A DNA stretch of 64,000 bases, from the NCBI GenBank assembly GCA_015847255.1, contig JADLZK010001312.1, positions 1 through 64,000 of the forward strand. The letters are read 5' to 3'. Under the pieces are notes generated by a model. The model was not told the origin of the DNA. It saw only the letters and a program-made list of their open reading frames with translations, and did no database searches. The position numbers were made by a program, and so were the translations under genes. The DNA comes from Hyparrhenia diplandra. Lineage: Eukaryota; Streptophyta; Magnoliopsida; Poales; Poaceae. Each line of letters begins with the position of its first letter. Position 1 is the first letter of the stretch. This document shows positions 1 through 12,059 of the stretch, piece by piece.

Positions 1-403
1 TGGCTCGGCCTTACCTTCCCATAATATGTTGTTAGTTTTGATCTCCTCCGCCGCCATTTTCCACACCCTCAGAAAAAATGGAGTGCATTCAAGTATGTCC
101 AAGATAAGACTCTTTGGTACCTATAATTTTTTGTTTTTGTATCAAACATGAATGACATGTTTGGTATAGTAAGGCACTTTCTTGCGCAATCTCTAGATCT
201 AGCTTTTCCAAGTGATTCTTTGGCATGCATTTATGGAGTGCAATTTGTAGCCGTTGAATGCTTTGATGTCAGTTAGGCCATGTTCAACCGGTCAGTCTCT
301 AAGCGCCGCCTCGAATATAAGGGTCTGTCTCTAAACCGTTTAATGCTTTGTGTAGCATTGTGTGTCTTTTGATAGAAAATATATCGAAGATAAATAAGAG
401 ATT

Positions 404-617
404 ACAATATTTTTCAGAAACCATCAATATAATAGTAATTATGTTATATATAGGTTACAATATTTTTTAGAGCTGTAACTCTCTCTGAACTGCTGTTTAT
501 CTTTTATATGAATGAAAATTTAGGTGGGGAAACTCTCCCCCGTTTGCTTTTCAAAAAAAAAAAAAACAATATTTTTAGAAACCATCAATATAATAGTAAT
601 TATGTTATATATAGGTT
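404..617 (+). mobile_element. 5'-truncated LINE tail with very long target duplication
   Basis: A 109-bp insert (457-565) ends in CCCCCGTTTGCTTTTC and a run of about 13 A. It is flanked by a 53/52-bp direct repeat (404-456 and 566-617) that differs only by one inserted C. A poly(A)-ended insert between direct repeats is the mark of target-primed retroposition of a truncated LINE. The duplication is much longer than usual for LINEs. No coding sequence is left. Positions 1-403 show nothing I can name. Confidence 0.65.
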
Positions 618-1334
618 CAACGTCTTTTGCCTAGAAAATCTTTTGCAGTAAACTAGCTATTGTTGTAGTTCACACTCTCTAGATGAATATACCAAGACAA
701 AAGAAACTTCATGCCCAAACTAGAGGAATAAACCCAAGAAAAACAGAATCACTATTGATAACCAGCTGGAGTTCAGTATTAAAATTAGATAATTCCACAA
801 CTGCAGCAGGATGCTGAACTCTTTGAAAAGGCACTTGAGAAGGCCAATAGACTTTGGTGCTTCCGTGGTTCCATAGACATATTTGCTATCTTCCTTCTTC
901 CAGTACATTGTACTCCTATAAACGAGCATTTCAACAATTTTATGTTAATGAACATATCAATACCCAATACAACAGGCCCGGAACATACTAGTTTCAGGAA
1001 ACAACGATGCTTAGAGTTTCCACCAACAGACTGAACACATGTACACAGAGAAATTTAGTGGGGGAGCAAGGCACCGCCTCAGGTTCATATACCGAAGGAA
1101 CATTTTGCTACCTTTCTCATGCTATGCTGTTGCAATATATGGAAGAGGAGGAATGACATCGTATTTAGGAATGATCAGAATGATCCGGTGACAATGCAAA
1201 GGGACTCTCATGGCCTGTGGAACTGAAGCTAACCTGTGGAAGGTGTGGTTGCCAAAGAAGTATAGGGCAGTAGCTGAAACTTGGTGTTCTATTTTGTTTA
1301 ACGCAATGTAAGCATTCATGTCATGTGTATGTTC

Positions 1335-1428
1335 GGTTCTTATACAATCAGGCTTTTGAGCCACTAAAGCAATATAATCAGGTGGAGGATCCTCTCCTCC
1401 CCCGTTGAATTTTCAAAAAAAAAAAAAA
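1335..1428 (+). mobile_element. Second LINE 3' tail of the same type
   Basis: The stretch ends in CTCCCCCGTTGAATTTTC followed by about 14 A, closely like the tail at 540-565, so both probably come from one LINE family. The 5' limit is uncertain and I did not find a clear target duplication. The surrounding 618-1933 is otherwise unassigned, apart from a degenerate tandem repeat near 1722-1860. Confidence 0.5.
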
Positions 1429-1721
1429 TAGTTTGAACATTCAGACTCACATGCAAGTTAAACATTTTCTTGTATTTGTCAAAACCTGAAAGCATACCTT
1501 ATAGCTCTGAATAACAAGTAATCAAACGTGCATGCATCCTTCTGCATCAATTGCATCCTTGTCGACCCCAGAGGGAGGGTCAGGGACATGGGCTTGGAGC
1601 CACTCATGGCGCCAATAGCAACAGCTGCGAGCCGAGAAAGACGAGCAAGAAAGGTGGAAGATGTACCTAGTAGATCTGGTGGCCTGCCATCCATTGTTGC
1701 TCTCGTTCTCGTCCGCTCTGC

Positions 1722-1860
1722 CAAGTCGAATCAGTGACCGAGGGTGTCCGCAGTGGCCGCCGCAAATCGCCCCTCTACCGAGTCAAATCACTAACTGAGG
1801 GGTGCGGTCAGCCCCGCCCCAGTCACCCCCTCCATCGAGCCACATCAGCGACCGAGGGTG
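1722..1860 (+). repeat. Degenerate tandem repeat, unit about 58 bp
   Basis: The motif ATCAGTGACCGAGGGTGT and close variants recur near 1731, 1789 and 1845 in GC-rich DNA just outside the left end of the hAT element. The open frames here follow from the repeat and base composition, and I do not call a gene. Confidence 0.4.
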
Positions 1861-1933
1861 TGGCAACAAATCTGCAACTGAGGTGGAGTGGATTCTGGTT
1901 CGTGAAGTTATCCTGCGCGTGACCACATGTGAT

Positions 1934-3622
1934 CAACGGCGTAGCCAGGAATTCAACATAGGGGGTGGTTGAACACGACCAATAGATTGTTACTACTAAA
2001 ATCAGCAGGATAGAACTTTGAAGCCAGCAAGCAAATATCATCAATTTTAAACGATCGGAATGAATGCCTAGAATCCAAAGACGAACACAGCACAAGAAGC
2101 TTTGTAGCTATTTCACTAAACTTAGTATTCAACTCTTGTATCTGTTGATCAACAACCACCATGAAAATGTCATATCTGTAGTGATGCTCAACTGTTAGCT
2201 CATGAGATCGAACGTGTAGTCTGCATAGAAACCATTCATACCTGGAACTTGTATTCCTTGTTTATTGCAAAATGATGTCACATCACTAAGAAGGCGACTC
2301 CAACCATTATCTCTTAAATTCTGGAGCAACTTTTTGGTAGTGGAAACATCATCCATAGCATTGATAATATCCTGAGATTTTTGTTGCAACTTTTTGCAAA
2401 GAAGATCTGTGATACCCATGAGTTCTTTAACAACATGCAAAATAAAAACAAAGTCAAATGACATCATTAATGTAACAGCACCAGCGGCCTTTGCTCTTCC
2501 AGAAGCTGTAGTTCCTGAACCCTTAGTGGTAGCAATATCTTTAGTACCAAGTATGTAGGCTTGTACAGTTTCAAAAGGCTGCAAAAACTGAATCATAATG
2601 CGAGCTCCACCTAGTATCGCCAGGATGATGCAAGGTTCCAATTTGGTTAGCACCACTTCCGGTTTCAAGCTCGTCAAGCTCAATTAGATGCTCCATTTTA
2701 GCAACTTGATTGTCATTCACGTAATCGTTTCTCTTGCTGGAAGACAAAAACAGTATTGACAATAAAAAGCTAGATGTTCAAAAAAAAAAATTATGAACCT
2801 CAGTTACTTCTTTGGATGCACCAACAAGAGCTAGCTGTAATTGATGAGCCAAACAATGAACACTAATATCTTCAGGTTCAGGACTGATTCTTTAAACTTT
2901 AGATGGTGATTGCCTTAGAATTTCCTCTGCATCCTCTTCATTTTCTTCCTCCTTTAGCTGTTCAGCAAGCCATCTAGCAACTTCATCTGTCTCAGAGTCA
3001 GAGTCAGTATCAATCTGTTCAGGGGTTTCATGCACTTCATGATCACACACCTTACTGTCTATCCTTTGGAAAAAAAGAATCAATTGTCTTCCTTTTCGAT
3101 ACCATGATTATCCTTCAAAAATTAATTGTCAAATTAGCATCTAAAAGATCAGAACATGGATGCGTACATCCTAATAGCTTCACCCATAATGATTTTAGAA
3201 AGCAATTCACCTTGACTTGAGTCACTTGACGTCGACGATCGACGAGAGGAGGCCTGTCGACCTGGGCGGTTGGGCGTCTAGCATGGCGGTGTGCCGATGT
3301 CTGCGGATTTGGGGAAGATGAGACGGCGACGCGGCGTGGCCAAGAGGAGACAAACCGGCGGCGTACAGTATGTACAGAAAGAATGGATCGTAGGGTAGGA
3401 AAAGGGAAAAACAAATGGATGCTCATCAGAGTCATTTGGCCCGACAGGCCATGCCAATGCAAATACAGCCACAATAGCCCATCTGCCCATGGGCTGGTGT
3501 TCTATTTTGTTTGCCCACGTTAACAAATACAATAATTAATTTATCTTGAGGGAATAACTATTTGGGGTTCTAGATTTTTTGGCATGTTGGGGGTGGCTAT
3601 GGCCCCGCTGGCTACGCCATTG
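1934..3622 (-). mobile_element. hAT element, complete ends, zf-MYM/hAT type
   Basis: The terminal inverted repeats are CAACGGCGTAGCCAG at the left and, on the other strand, CAATGGCGTAGCCAG at the right (14 of 15 identical). A perfect 8-bp target duplication CATGTGAT lies at 1926-1933 and 3623-3630. Eight-bp duplications and this TIR type fit the hAT superfamily. The element is only 1.7 kb and its transposase, on the minus strand, is broken, so it should not move by itself. Confidence 0.88.
1953..3083 (-). pseudogene. Broken zf-MYM/hAT-like transposase (DUF4371 + hAT C-terminal type)
   Basis: The minus-strand pieces read, in order, a central segment DISVHCLAHQLQLALVGAS (about 2810-2880), LHHPGDTRWSSHYDSVFAAF (2571-2640), a segment with FDFVFILHVVKELMGITD and KKLQQKSQDIINAMD, then NGWSRLLSDVTSFC (to 2195), and a hAT-like segment ELNTKFSEIATKLLVL with LLASKFYPADFS (about 1970-2160). 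This is the known order of zinc-finger MYM-type 1-like transposases domesticated or active in plants. The frames change several times and the N-terminal part is missing or unrecognisable, so I call it a pseudogene. An acidic segment at 2892-3083 may belong to it. Its TIRs and target duplication lie just outside. Confidence 0.8.
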
Positions 3623-3697
3623 CATGTGATCCGTCCGAACCGTCAAGACGAGAAGACGAGCCTACAACGCATCTCCAGGCGGTGCTTCAACCAACCT

Positions 3698-6103
3698 GTG
3701 TAAGGTCCTAAATGGCTAGAGGGGGTGAATAGCCTAATAAAAATTTTCTATGAAAGAAATAGCGCGCTATAGCGCGCCATTTGAAACGACGCGTCGCTAT
3801 TGTCAATTTTCACGCTATTGGCGCTATTGGAGCTATAGCACGCTATTGCACCGCTTAAAGCGCGCTATTTCCACGCTATTGCGCCGCTAAAGCGCCGCTA
3901 TTTTACGCTATTGCGCCGCTTATAGCGCTATTTCCACACTATTGGCGCTATAGTGGCAAAGAAGAAGTCGGGCGCTATCGCGTAGTCGCCGCTATAAGCG
4001 CGGCTATAGCGGCGCAATAGCGCCGAATAGCGCTTTAAAAACTTTTGACGCTATTTTTCATAGCCCGCGATCAAAAACATGGAAAATTTTACAAATTCAC
4101 TATAGCAAACTTGTTAGATAAACAAACGGTGTAAATGCGGTTGCTCTAGCTCTACGGTTTGGCAAGCCATCTATTTGCACCATTCTAGTTGAATTAAAGT
4201 TTCTAGCACAAACACAAGGCTATGTTGCTACTTTACTCATATATGAGATCACTACACAACTAACAAGAGCAACTAACACAAGTAAGGCAACTAGAAGCTA
4301 ATCAACTAAGCTACACAAGATATATATGTAAACGTAATTTCAAGAGAGAGGGGAGGAAATGTTATATCAACTTGTAGAGGCTATGAACCAATCATCTATG
4401 GAGATATATAAACACAATAGACAATATGAATCCAATCACCAAGGGAGACAATGGACAAGTCGATTTTTCCTCCGTGGTTCACTTGTGCACCAAAAGCTAA
4501 TCCCCGTTGTGTCGACCAACACTTGAATGGTTTGTGGACTAGGCAGTGACACTCACTAGTTGGCCCTTCGGGCTCTCCACAACCGCACTAACAAGAGAGA
4601 TAACAAAATGACACGAGCAATATATTAAGGTTGCAATTTGTCGCTCCGACGAGGATGCACCAAACCTCTCACAAATCAACCGGAGGTGGCCAAGAACAAT
4701 CACGCAACTCTTGCCAACGCCTTCACCAAATCACCAAGCCGGCTAGGAGCGGTTCCCTCCAAGAGCAACAAGAATTAGCCCGGCTACAAAGACCTTCAAG
4801 TGCCTCTAAATGCAATGACAAGCAAATGCACTTAAAATCTTGCTCCCAATCTCTCAAAGACGTGCACTCATGCAAGCAATAGAGAGAGAGGGGAAAGCTT
4901 AGCTCAAAGAGGTGTTAGAATGATTCAAAATGCTAAGAGACCTCTCCCATGACTGGCCATCCCACTTATATAAAGATGGGGGAAAACCCCACTTCAAACT
5001 CTTTTCCTGCGAGGGCGTCGGACGCTAGAAGGTGACCATTGGCTCTGCACGGTGGCGTCTGGCGCTCCATGCCATGCCACGTGTCAGTGACCATTTGAAA
5101 AGAGACGTTGGCACACAAAGTTTGACACGTGCCAGACGCACGCGTCGGACGTGTCCAATGCGGCTCCGGAAGCAGTCCAAAAAGCCCTGCAAACGCCACC
5201 ACTCGGGGACGCCGCGCGAGCACCGTCACGCACCCACGGCATATGACACCTTCAAGTTTATTTGACCTCGCCAAGTATTTTTCACCCATGCGCCCGAACG
5301 CTGGACTGGGACACCGGGCATCCGGACGCCCACCGTAGGATGCGCAGCCTTGAACACACAATGCCGCATTCGATCCCCACGTGCGACGCTCGCCACAACG
5401 TCCGGGATGCTGGCGTGAGCGCGTCCGGTGTTTTTGACCCGCCGACTATGCTAACTTCTCCACCTTTGCTCATACATGCTAGCCATCAAGTGTACCAACT
5501 TGAGCTCCAGAGATAGCATGTTTTCACCAACAACTTGCATTCGGCGCAATAGAAAATAAGCGTTTCATTTTCTCAAAAACGCCGAACCCCCCTCGCAAGC
5601 TCAGGGGGAGGTAGAGAGAGACCCAAACCCATCTCAACCCTACAAACAACGCCAAATGTGCCAACACCACCAAGTATGCAACACCAAATGTCTGTGTGTT
5701 AGCATTTTCACAATCAATTTTGAAGGAAGGGTTAGCTCTCTAGGTTAAGAATGCATTCACATAATATTGGACCTAGAGGCACATGGAGATCGAAGTTTCC
5801 GAAATAATTCCCCTCTTAATAGTTCTGCTATCGATCCTAAATCACTCACACTCTCTATAGTGTCTTGAGTGCAAAACAAAAATAGCCCTATCAAATATAC
5901 CTTTGTCTTGAGCCCATTTTGTTTCTCCATCTTGTTTTCCCAAGTCCATGAACCTGATCATCTCTTGGATCAACACCGAGCATCCACCATGATCAACATT
6001 TGCACCATGACTTGAGTAGGATTCATCTCATACTAGATAACACTTAAGCATAGAGATTAGTCCTAGGTTGTCATTAATTACTCAAAACCTATCTAGAGAT
6101 ATT
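3698..6103 (+). mobile_element. Noncoding grass repeat, copy 1 (AAGGTCCTAAATGGCTAGAGG family)
   Basis: It starts TGTAAGGTCCTAAATGGCTA and continues GAGGGGGTGAATAGCC. It ends with GATTAGTCCTAGGTTGTCAT and a CAAAACC segment. The same start, middle (a block that begins with caccaag and has cgaggttcac-like text) and end are seen in copy 2 at 10285-11982. A 6-bp direct repeat CAACCT flanks it (3692-3697 and 6104-6109), which may be its target duplication. No protein of a transposon is visible and the frames inside are short. The class is unresolved: it could be a non-autonomous LTR or DNA element. The copy is enlarged by the foldback insertion at 3748-4082. Confidence 0.6.
3748..4082. mobile_element. 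GCGCTAT foldback insertion
   Basis: A block made almost wholly of GCGCTAT / ATAGCGC words. The left half carries mostly GCTATT and the right half mostly AATAGC, so the halves can pair as one long hairpin. CTATGAAAGAAATAGCG at the left end mirrors CGCTATTTTTCATAG near the right end. It is bounded by AAAATTTT on both sides (3740-3747 and 4083-4090), and copy 2 of the host repeat has no such block, so it is an insertion. It encodes nothing. It may be a MULE- or hAT-type MITE, or a foldback element. Confidence 0.6.
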
Positions 6104-8153
6104 CAACCTCAGAGCACGGGCCCTTGCCGTCTCCAAGCCGAACTGAGGTGTTTTTCACAAAATTTCCGAGATAAAGACGGGTCGAGATGCCGCGTTGTAC
6201 ATACCCTAAGAGATCATATCGATATTGGACTTAATCTATGGAGGTGGAAGCAATTTTCAAATCAATTTTTGGTGGAGGAAAGGACAATGTCGAAGCTTAG
6301 GGACTTGATGAGGCCAAATAAGCGAAATTAACCGTGTGTTTGGATGGGGGATGGGTTCAACCCATACCGGGTTCGACCCTTTTTTTTTGGTTTTGGATTC
6401 GGGTTGGGGTAGGGTTGGAGCAAACCTCATGAGAATATGCCGCAAAGATGCGGGTTGAGGTGTACCCCCAAAAAAAGCCGGACGGAACCAACCTAGCAGG
6501 GTCGAAAGCACGTGGGCGTATCCACTGGGCTCATTTCCGTCACCGCTCTCCCTCTCTGTCCACCGAATCTTGTCCTTTCCTCCCTCTCTCTAGCTCAAGA
6601 TGAAGCCATGGGAGGCGCCTCCGCACTTGCATCTCCCCGTCGCCAAGATGCGCGCCACCCCGGCTACTTCCCTCCACATGTGGGGTATGAAGGCATTTGT
6701 TGATATTTCTTACACGATCCAAATTAGGAAGGCGAAAAAGAAATATATGAGGTATCTATCTAATCATGTTAGCTTGGATGTGGAATTAATCTCACGATCC
6801 AACAAAGGCGGAGTTAGGTGGTGTTAGTTGTGGGGTGTAATCTTAGCATCATTATCCATAGTGGAGTTAATCTCACCGGGATATGTACTCAAGGTATACC
6901 ACTCATTTCTAGGCATTACCTACACACTAGTCCGTCACCCTAGCAATAACGCTCTAAGAAATGCGGGTATGGTATTCTTGATAGGCCTTGATAAAAGAAT
7001 GAACATGATATCCGCAGTTTACGATAGAAATACCATCGTAGCACTTCAGGGAGTAATCCGGTATCGTATTTATATTTTTACCACAGGGAAGGAGTCTATG
7101 GAAAGTAGAGAGAAAATGGTATAATGATTTATATTGTGATTTACTTATGAGATCCACTTGCAGTTGTATAATGCGAGTAGCCATATGCATCTAACATTAC
7201 TCAACATGATAAGTCACAAGATAAAGATAATTAAATAAATGATAACTACCCAAGTCTAAGCTCATCATATGCCACTAGTATCATACGAGCTATTAGCATG
7301 TTATAGAAAGAATAGAAAGAATATGCCTAAGATACTCCTAATCATATGTCAATGAATACTACAATTAGTGCAATACATCTAGCTATCATGGCAAGGTTGC
7401 AATACATCTACACATGGTAAGCAACTACCAACGACAATTAAGGGCCTAAACTTGAATATCACCGTAATTATAGCTCAACTTGGCCTAGCATTCGGGAGGG
7501 TGGACTCCAAAGGACTCAACGGGGTTGTCACTCCCGCGATCTACCACCGCCCCGAATGTAGGGTGCAATTGCGAGATAAACATTGTATAAACACCACGTT
7601 TACACATTGCTTATCACCCACATAGTGATCATCTACGTGGATGCTATACAATTCCATGCATAAGATATAAGACAAACTTACTAAACTAAACATATAATCA
7701 TAGCATGCATGGATACATATCAATAAGAATATAATCATGATATAGATCAAAGTCATATCCATTGTATTCTCGATAATAATATTTATAGATCGAATACAAG
7801 AGAGAAGCCACGAGAACGATGATCCCTGCTACTTCTTGACTATCGGGGAATCAAGATGAACTTCGACTTCCTCTAGAACTAACTAGGTAGCTAATTACTT
7901 CTAATATGATGAACTAGGGCTTAGGTCTAGACTTGGTTGGACTTGAGTTGAGATGAACTCTACCGGTATGAATTGATAATGACTTGATTATGACTTAGGG
8001 TTTCACCACGGGGTCGTGGTCTTCTTATATAGGACTTGGCGATGAGCAGGGGACCCTTGGATCAAACCGACCTCCGGCTACGGTGTAGATACAACCTCAA
8101 GGTCGGTGGTAAACCGACATAAAAATGTGAGGGTGACGAGGGTGACCCCAACG

Positions 8154-10085
8154 TGTAGGCACAAAAACGTGACTCTCGCCGCACACAAGCGACAAGCGGA
8201 ATAGGCGGCTTTACTGATTTTGCCTCGAAAGTGTCTTGATCCGGCGTGCGGTCAATTTGACCCCGTTAATTGACAAGGAGGTAACGTGAGATCCGGAACA
8301 TGCACGGTGAGACCAAGGCAGTTCGCATGTATGGCTCTAAGGCGGATGTAAAGACATATAGCTATGAGAGCTATGCGTCGACGGACAATGAATGCATTCG
8401 GTAAGCATGTATAAAGATGTAATGTAAAAGCGATTTGCGAATGATCATAGAAGACATGTTTGAACAAATAAAGTCGATCATCATGATATGACATCATAAA
8501 GTTCTATTGCAAGGATCGAATTAATTGACAACATGGGAATAAAAGTAGGTAACTCATAAATATAAACCTAATCTAAATGACACATGCATAGGTTTCATCC
8601 AACTAGTCTCGCCGCATGACGTCTAGCCTTCCTAAACCCGTCGAGCTTAAACCCTTGCAAGCTAATCCACCGCGATGATACCACTTGCTACAGAGCTAAA
8701 CCACTTACCACAACTAGATCAATCCACCACATGATACAATCTAACCATGACAAGCTAAAAGCACGCATACATCTAAAGCGGATCTATAAATACTCATTAC
8801 TCGTTGAAGCGCGTATGCATAGACAAGTAAAGTACATATGCAAACCTAATCTAAAAGCAAAGCCGAGAGATCTATCCCGATCAGTCCTAACAAAGCAATC
8901 CACCGTATGATACTTCGCAACAAGCTAATCCACCGCATGATACCACTTGCCGGACTTAACCGTTCTAAACCCTTTTCGTCCCTAACAGCTATCCACACCG
9001 CATGATACCGCAACAAGCTAATCCACCGCATGATACGGCTTGCCGGACTAGACTCTAACGATAGGTAGACTCACACATGCAAGATACGAGTAAACACATA
9101 AGCGTATTCGGCAAGCTTGCCGAACCCGGGGTCCATGAAGAAGGAACTCACACGCCAAAACCTTAGCCCCGCCGCGACTCATGACTAAAGCGGCGCAAGA
9201 ACAAGAACACGTGACAACCTAGATTGATCTAGGCTCGGCTATGAAAGAACAGATAGATCTAATGACAAGCTAATGATGAACATTGGAAGAATTGATGACA
9301 TCTAGATCTAACATAAGATAAAGCCGAGCCACATCAATCTAAATTGGGCAAAAAAGTGTGTGCAATCACAATTAAATAAATAAATAAATAAATAAATAAG
9401 AAGCATGCACCACTTGGTAACTTAATGAATTCATTAGATTGCCAAATCTAATGAAGGCGATAACTAGCTCTAAGCTAGATCTTAGCCCACCGGATGGCTC
9501 ATGATCGACAAAGAACCATCTTGTCCCACGATAGCTTAAATCCGCTGACGATACTAAGCGTGAACAAGACTACTTGCAATAATCTAAATCCGCTTTGACG
9601 ATACTAGACATGGTGCAAGGTTGCGGTACTTACGGAGGTCGGCGGTCGATGATTCCTCTCGCAGATAGATCGGCGACACGACTGGACTCGAAGGGTGGCA
9701 CGGGCGGGTTTTTGTATTGATTTGGTAGATTGTTTTCTGATTCTTGCCGGGGTCTCATATTTATACCCTGGGCTCGGCGAGTCCTAACTAATTACGAATA
9801 AACATAGCGAAAATATCTAGCTAAGATACATTGTCCTTCAAGTCTTTTCGAGTCGTGAGATTGCACATGGCGTGGGCCCTCGTCCCGAATATTCCACACG
9901 AAGCTTTTACGCTGCCGAACCATCTAGCCGATCCTCCTCGAACTTGGACTCCTTTAGCCGAATAATAGCGGCTTCGAATGCTCTGGTGTTGCCGACACCG
10001 TTCCGCTAGCCGAATGACTCCTTACCGAATGATGACCCTGTTGGCTTACTCGTCATTCAGGCTTTACCAAATTTTGGTGTTAACA
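8154..10085 (-). repeat. 3' LTR of the gypsy element
   Basis: It pairs along its whole length with 16103-18023. A motif of the form CTAATCCACCGCATGATAC occurs about six times between 8660 and 9040. An (AAAT)n run at 9370-9398 is longer than in the other LTR (near 17300). Differences between the LTRs are mostly small indels next to CG and CCG, more than substitutions. Confidence 0.88.
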
Positions 10086-10284
10086 TATGCCCCCTCAATT
10101 TCGGAGTAAAAGATGCCTTTTGCTCGAAATTGACCACGATCTGCTAAAACTCGGGCCGAGCTTTTTACTGGGCTAAAAATTAACAAGGCCCATTCTCACG
10201 GAAGTTTCCTCGCAACACCGTTTACCCTTTGGGACTCATGGCCTTGAAATTTCCACCAATGTGAATCGGCAAGCCAGCCGCTTT

Positions 10285-11982
10285 GAAAGGTCCTAATGGC
10301 TAGAGGGGGGTGAATAGCCTATTAAAAATTCTACAAACAACACTAATCAAGGCGGTTAGTAAATAAGAGGGCGTAGCGAATAAGCAAATGCTTCAAACTA
10401 ATTACGCAAGCCTCCTAGCAATTCTAGCAATTCTAATGTCTCTAATCACAAGCAATGACTAGGTTGCTAAGTTACTCCTAGGTGGACAAGATATACTAAC
10501 TAATTCTACCACTAGGAGCTAACAAAGCTAAGCTAACTAAACAAGCTACACAACACTAAGCACCCTAACAAGATATACTACGAAAGTAATGCAAGAGGTG
10601 CTAGAATACAATACCACCGGTGTAGTGTCGAGGTTGTAGCCAATCACCGTGATCACCAAGAAATCTCCAACGAGCAAGAACAAGTGTCACGATGATTTTT
10701 ACCCGAGGTTCACGTGCTTCCAAGACGCTAAGTCCTCGTTGTGGCGACACACTCACTTGACGTGTGCTAAGCTTAATGGCCGGTGCCAAAACCCCTATGG
10801 GCGCTCAAGCAAGCGATCACAAGAGAGGGTCCAACAAGCCACGAGCAATCCACTAGTGCTCCTTTCGCGAATCTCCCGCGGGGTAAGGAATGACCCCTCA
10901 CAATCACCACCGGTGTGGCCTCAAACAAGCTCCACTTGAGCTCAACACCGTCTCTTGCTCCAAGCCGCTAGGGAACCGGGCAAATTCCCAAGAAAACAAG
11001 AATCCCGCGGCTTCTCCAAAGATGAAGTGCCTCTAGATGCAATCACCAATGCAATGCACTTCTATCACTCTCAATCTCACCAAGAATTTGAGTTAATGGA
11101 TGGAGAGATGAGTGGAGAGGAGTATCAAATGCTCACTAGCAAGTTGGAAGCTTCAAATGTGCAAGAGAGAGCCTAAGGAACCAGCCAACCAAGTATATAT
11201 ATGGCTCCTCTCGAAATGGAGCCGTTGCTCCAAAAAATTTGCTCTCTGCGGGGGATTTGGGACGCACCAGCCGAGTCCGGTCGCAGGTCCGGTCGGTGCT
11301 TCGGTCACTACCGACAAAGCCATGGCCCCACGGTGACAGCTCAACCACGCGTCCGGTCCACCGGTTCCGATCGGCACCGGAAGCGTCGGTCCGGGGTTCC
11401 GATCGCAAGCATCCGGTGAAATCGCGCCGCAGAGCTCTCGCCAGGCGCGACCGACCGAACCACCCGGTCGGTGCGTCCGGTCACCGAAGCGGTGATTCTT
11501 CTTCCTTTTCTTTGCTCTTTGCTTCAAACTTGCTTCGCCTCTTGCCATAGGTTGCCAACACGTCAAGATGAACACGTTATCACCAATGTTAGCACGTCGA
11601 GATGTTAGGCAAGATCGAAGTTAGTGTTCTCATTGTCCTAAATGCAATATGCAAGTCAATTAGACCTAGAAGCACTTCATGCAAGGATTGTCGTGGCATC
11701 CTCTCTTGATAGTCGGCTATCTATCCTATAATGTGATCACGCGCTCTATCGTGTCTTGATCACCGAAAGGAAAACCCTATCAAGTATACCTTTGCCTTGA
11801 TCTCCGGGTTCCTCTCAAGCCGATCACCCGAGCTTGACGATCCATCATGTCCACCATCATTGTCCATGTTCATGATCATCATGCTCCTTGTCATCAACCT
11901 AATCCCACCTCAAGTCATACACTTAGAGCAAAGGATTAGTCCACAAGTGTGTCATCAATTTCCAAAACCAAACATGAGATTT
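10285..11982 (+). mobile_element. Noncoding grass repeat, copy 2, nested in the gypsy element
   Basis: It starts GAAAGGTCCTAATGGCTAGA with GGGGGGTGAATAGCC and ends AAAGGATTAGTCCACAAGTG then GTCATCAATTTCC and AAAACC, matching copy 1 at both ends. Its middle has the same order of blocks (ACCAAG... then a GAGGTTCACGTGC block). It sits between the purine tract and the first antisense module of the gypsy element, so it came later. The flanks are weakly alike (GCTTT and GCTTC). No transposon protein is seen; the short frames near 10600-11550 look incidental. Confidence 0.62.
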
Positions 11983-12059
11983 CACGCTTCCACTTCTCAA
12001 GATAAGCACCGAATAGATCTTCTGCTTTCTCACAATCACTTCAAATCGCCTCTTGGCCT

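Noticed and set aside
1479..1737. A host gene exon reading MDGRPPDLLGTSSTFLARLS on the minus strand
   Set aside because: Plausible composition but no splice partner, homologue or promoter that I can point to.
6332..6512. A stand-alone MITE at the left Harbinger end
   Set aside because: No second TIR was seen before 6698, while the TIR and TAA match those at 28944; kept as the weaker option.
8660..9040. Regularly repeated CCACCGCATGATAC words as a CRISPR-like array
   Set aside because: Spacing and repeats are irregular, they recur in both LTRs, and the context is plant.
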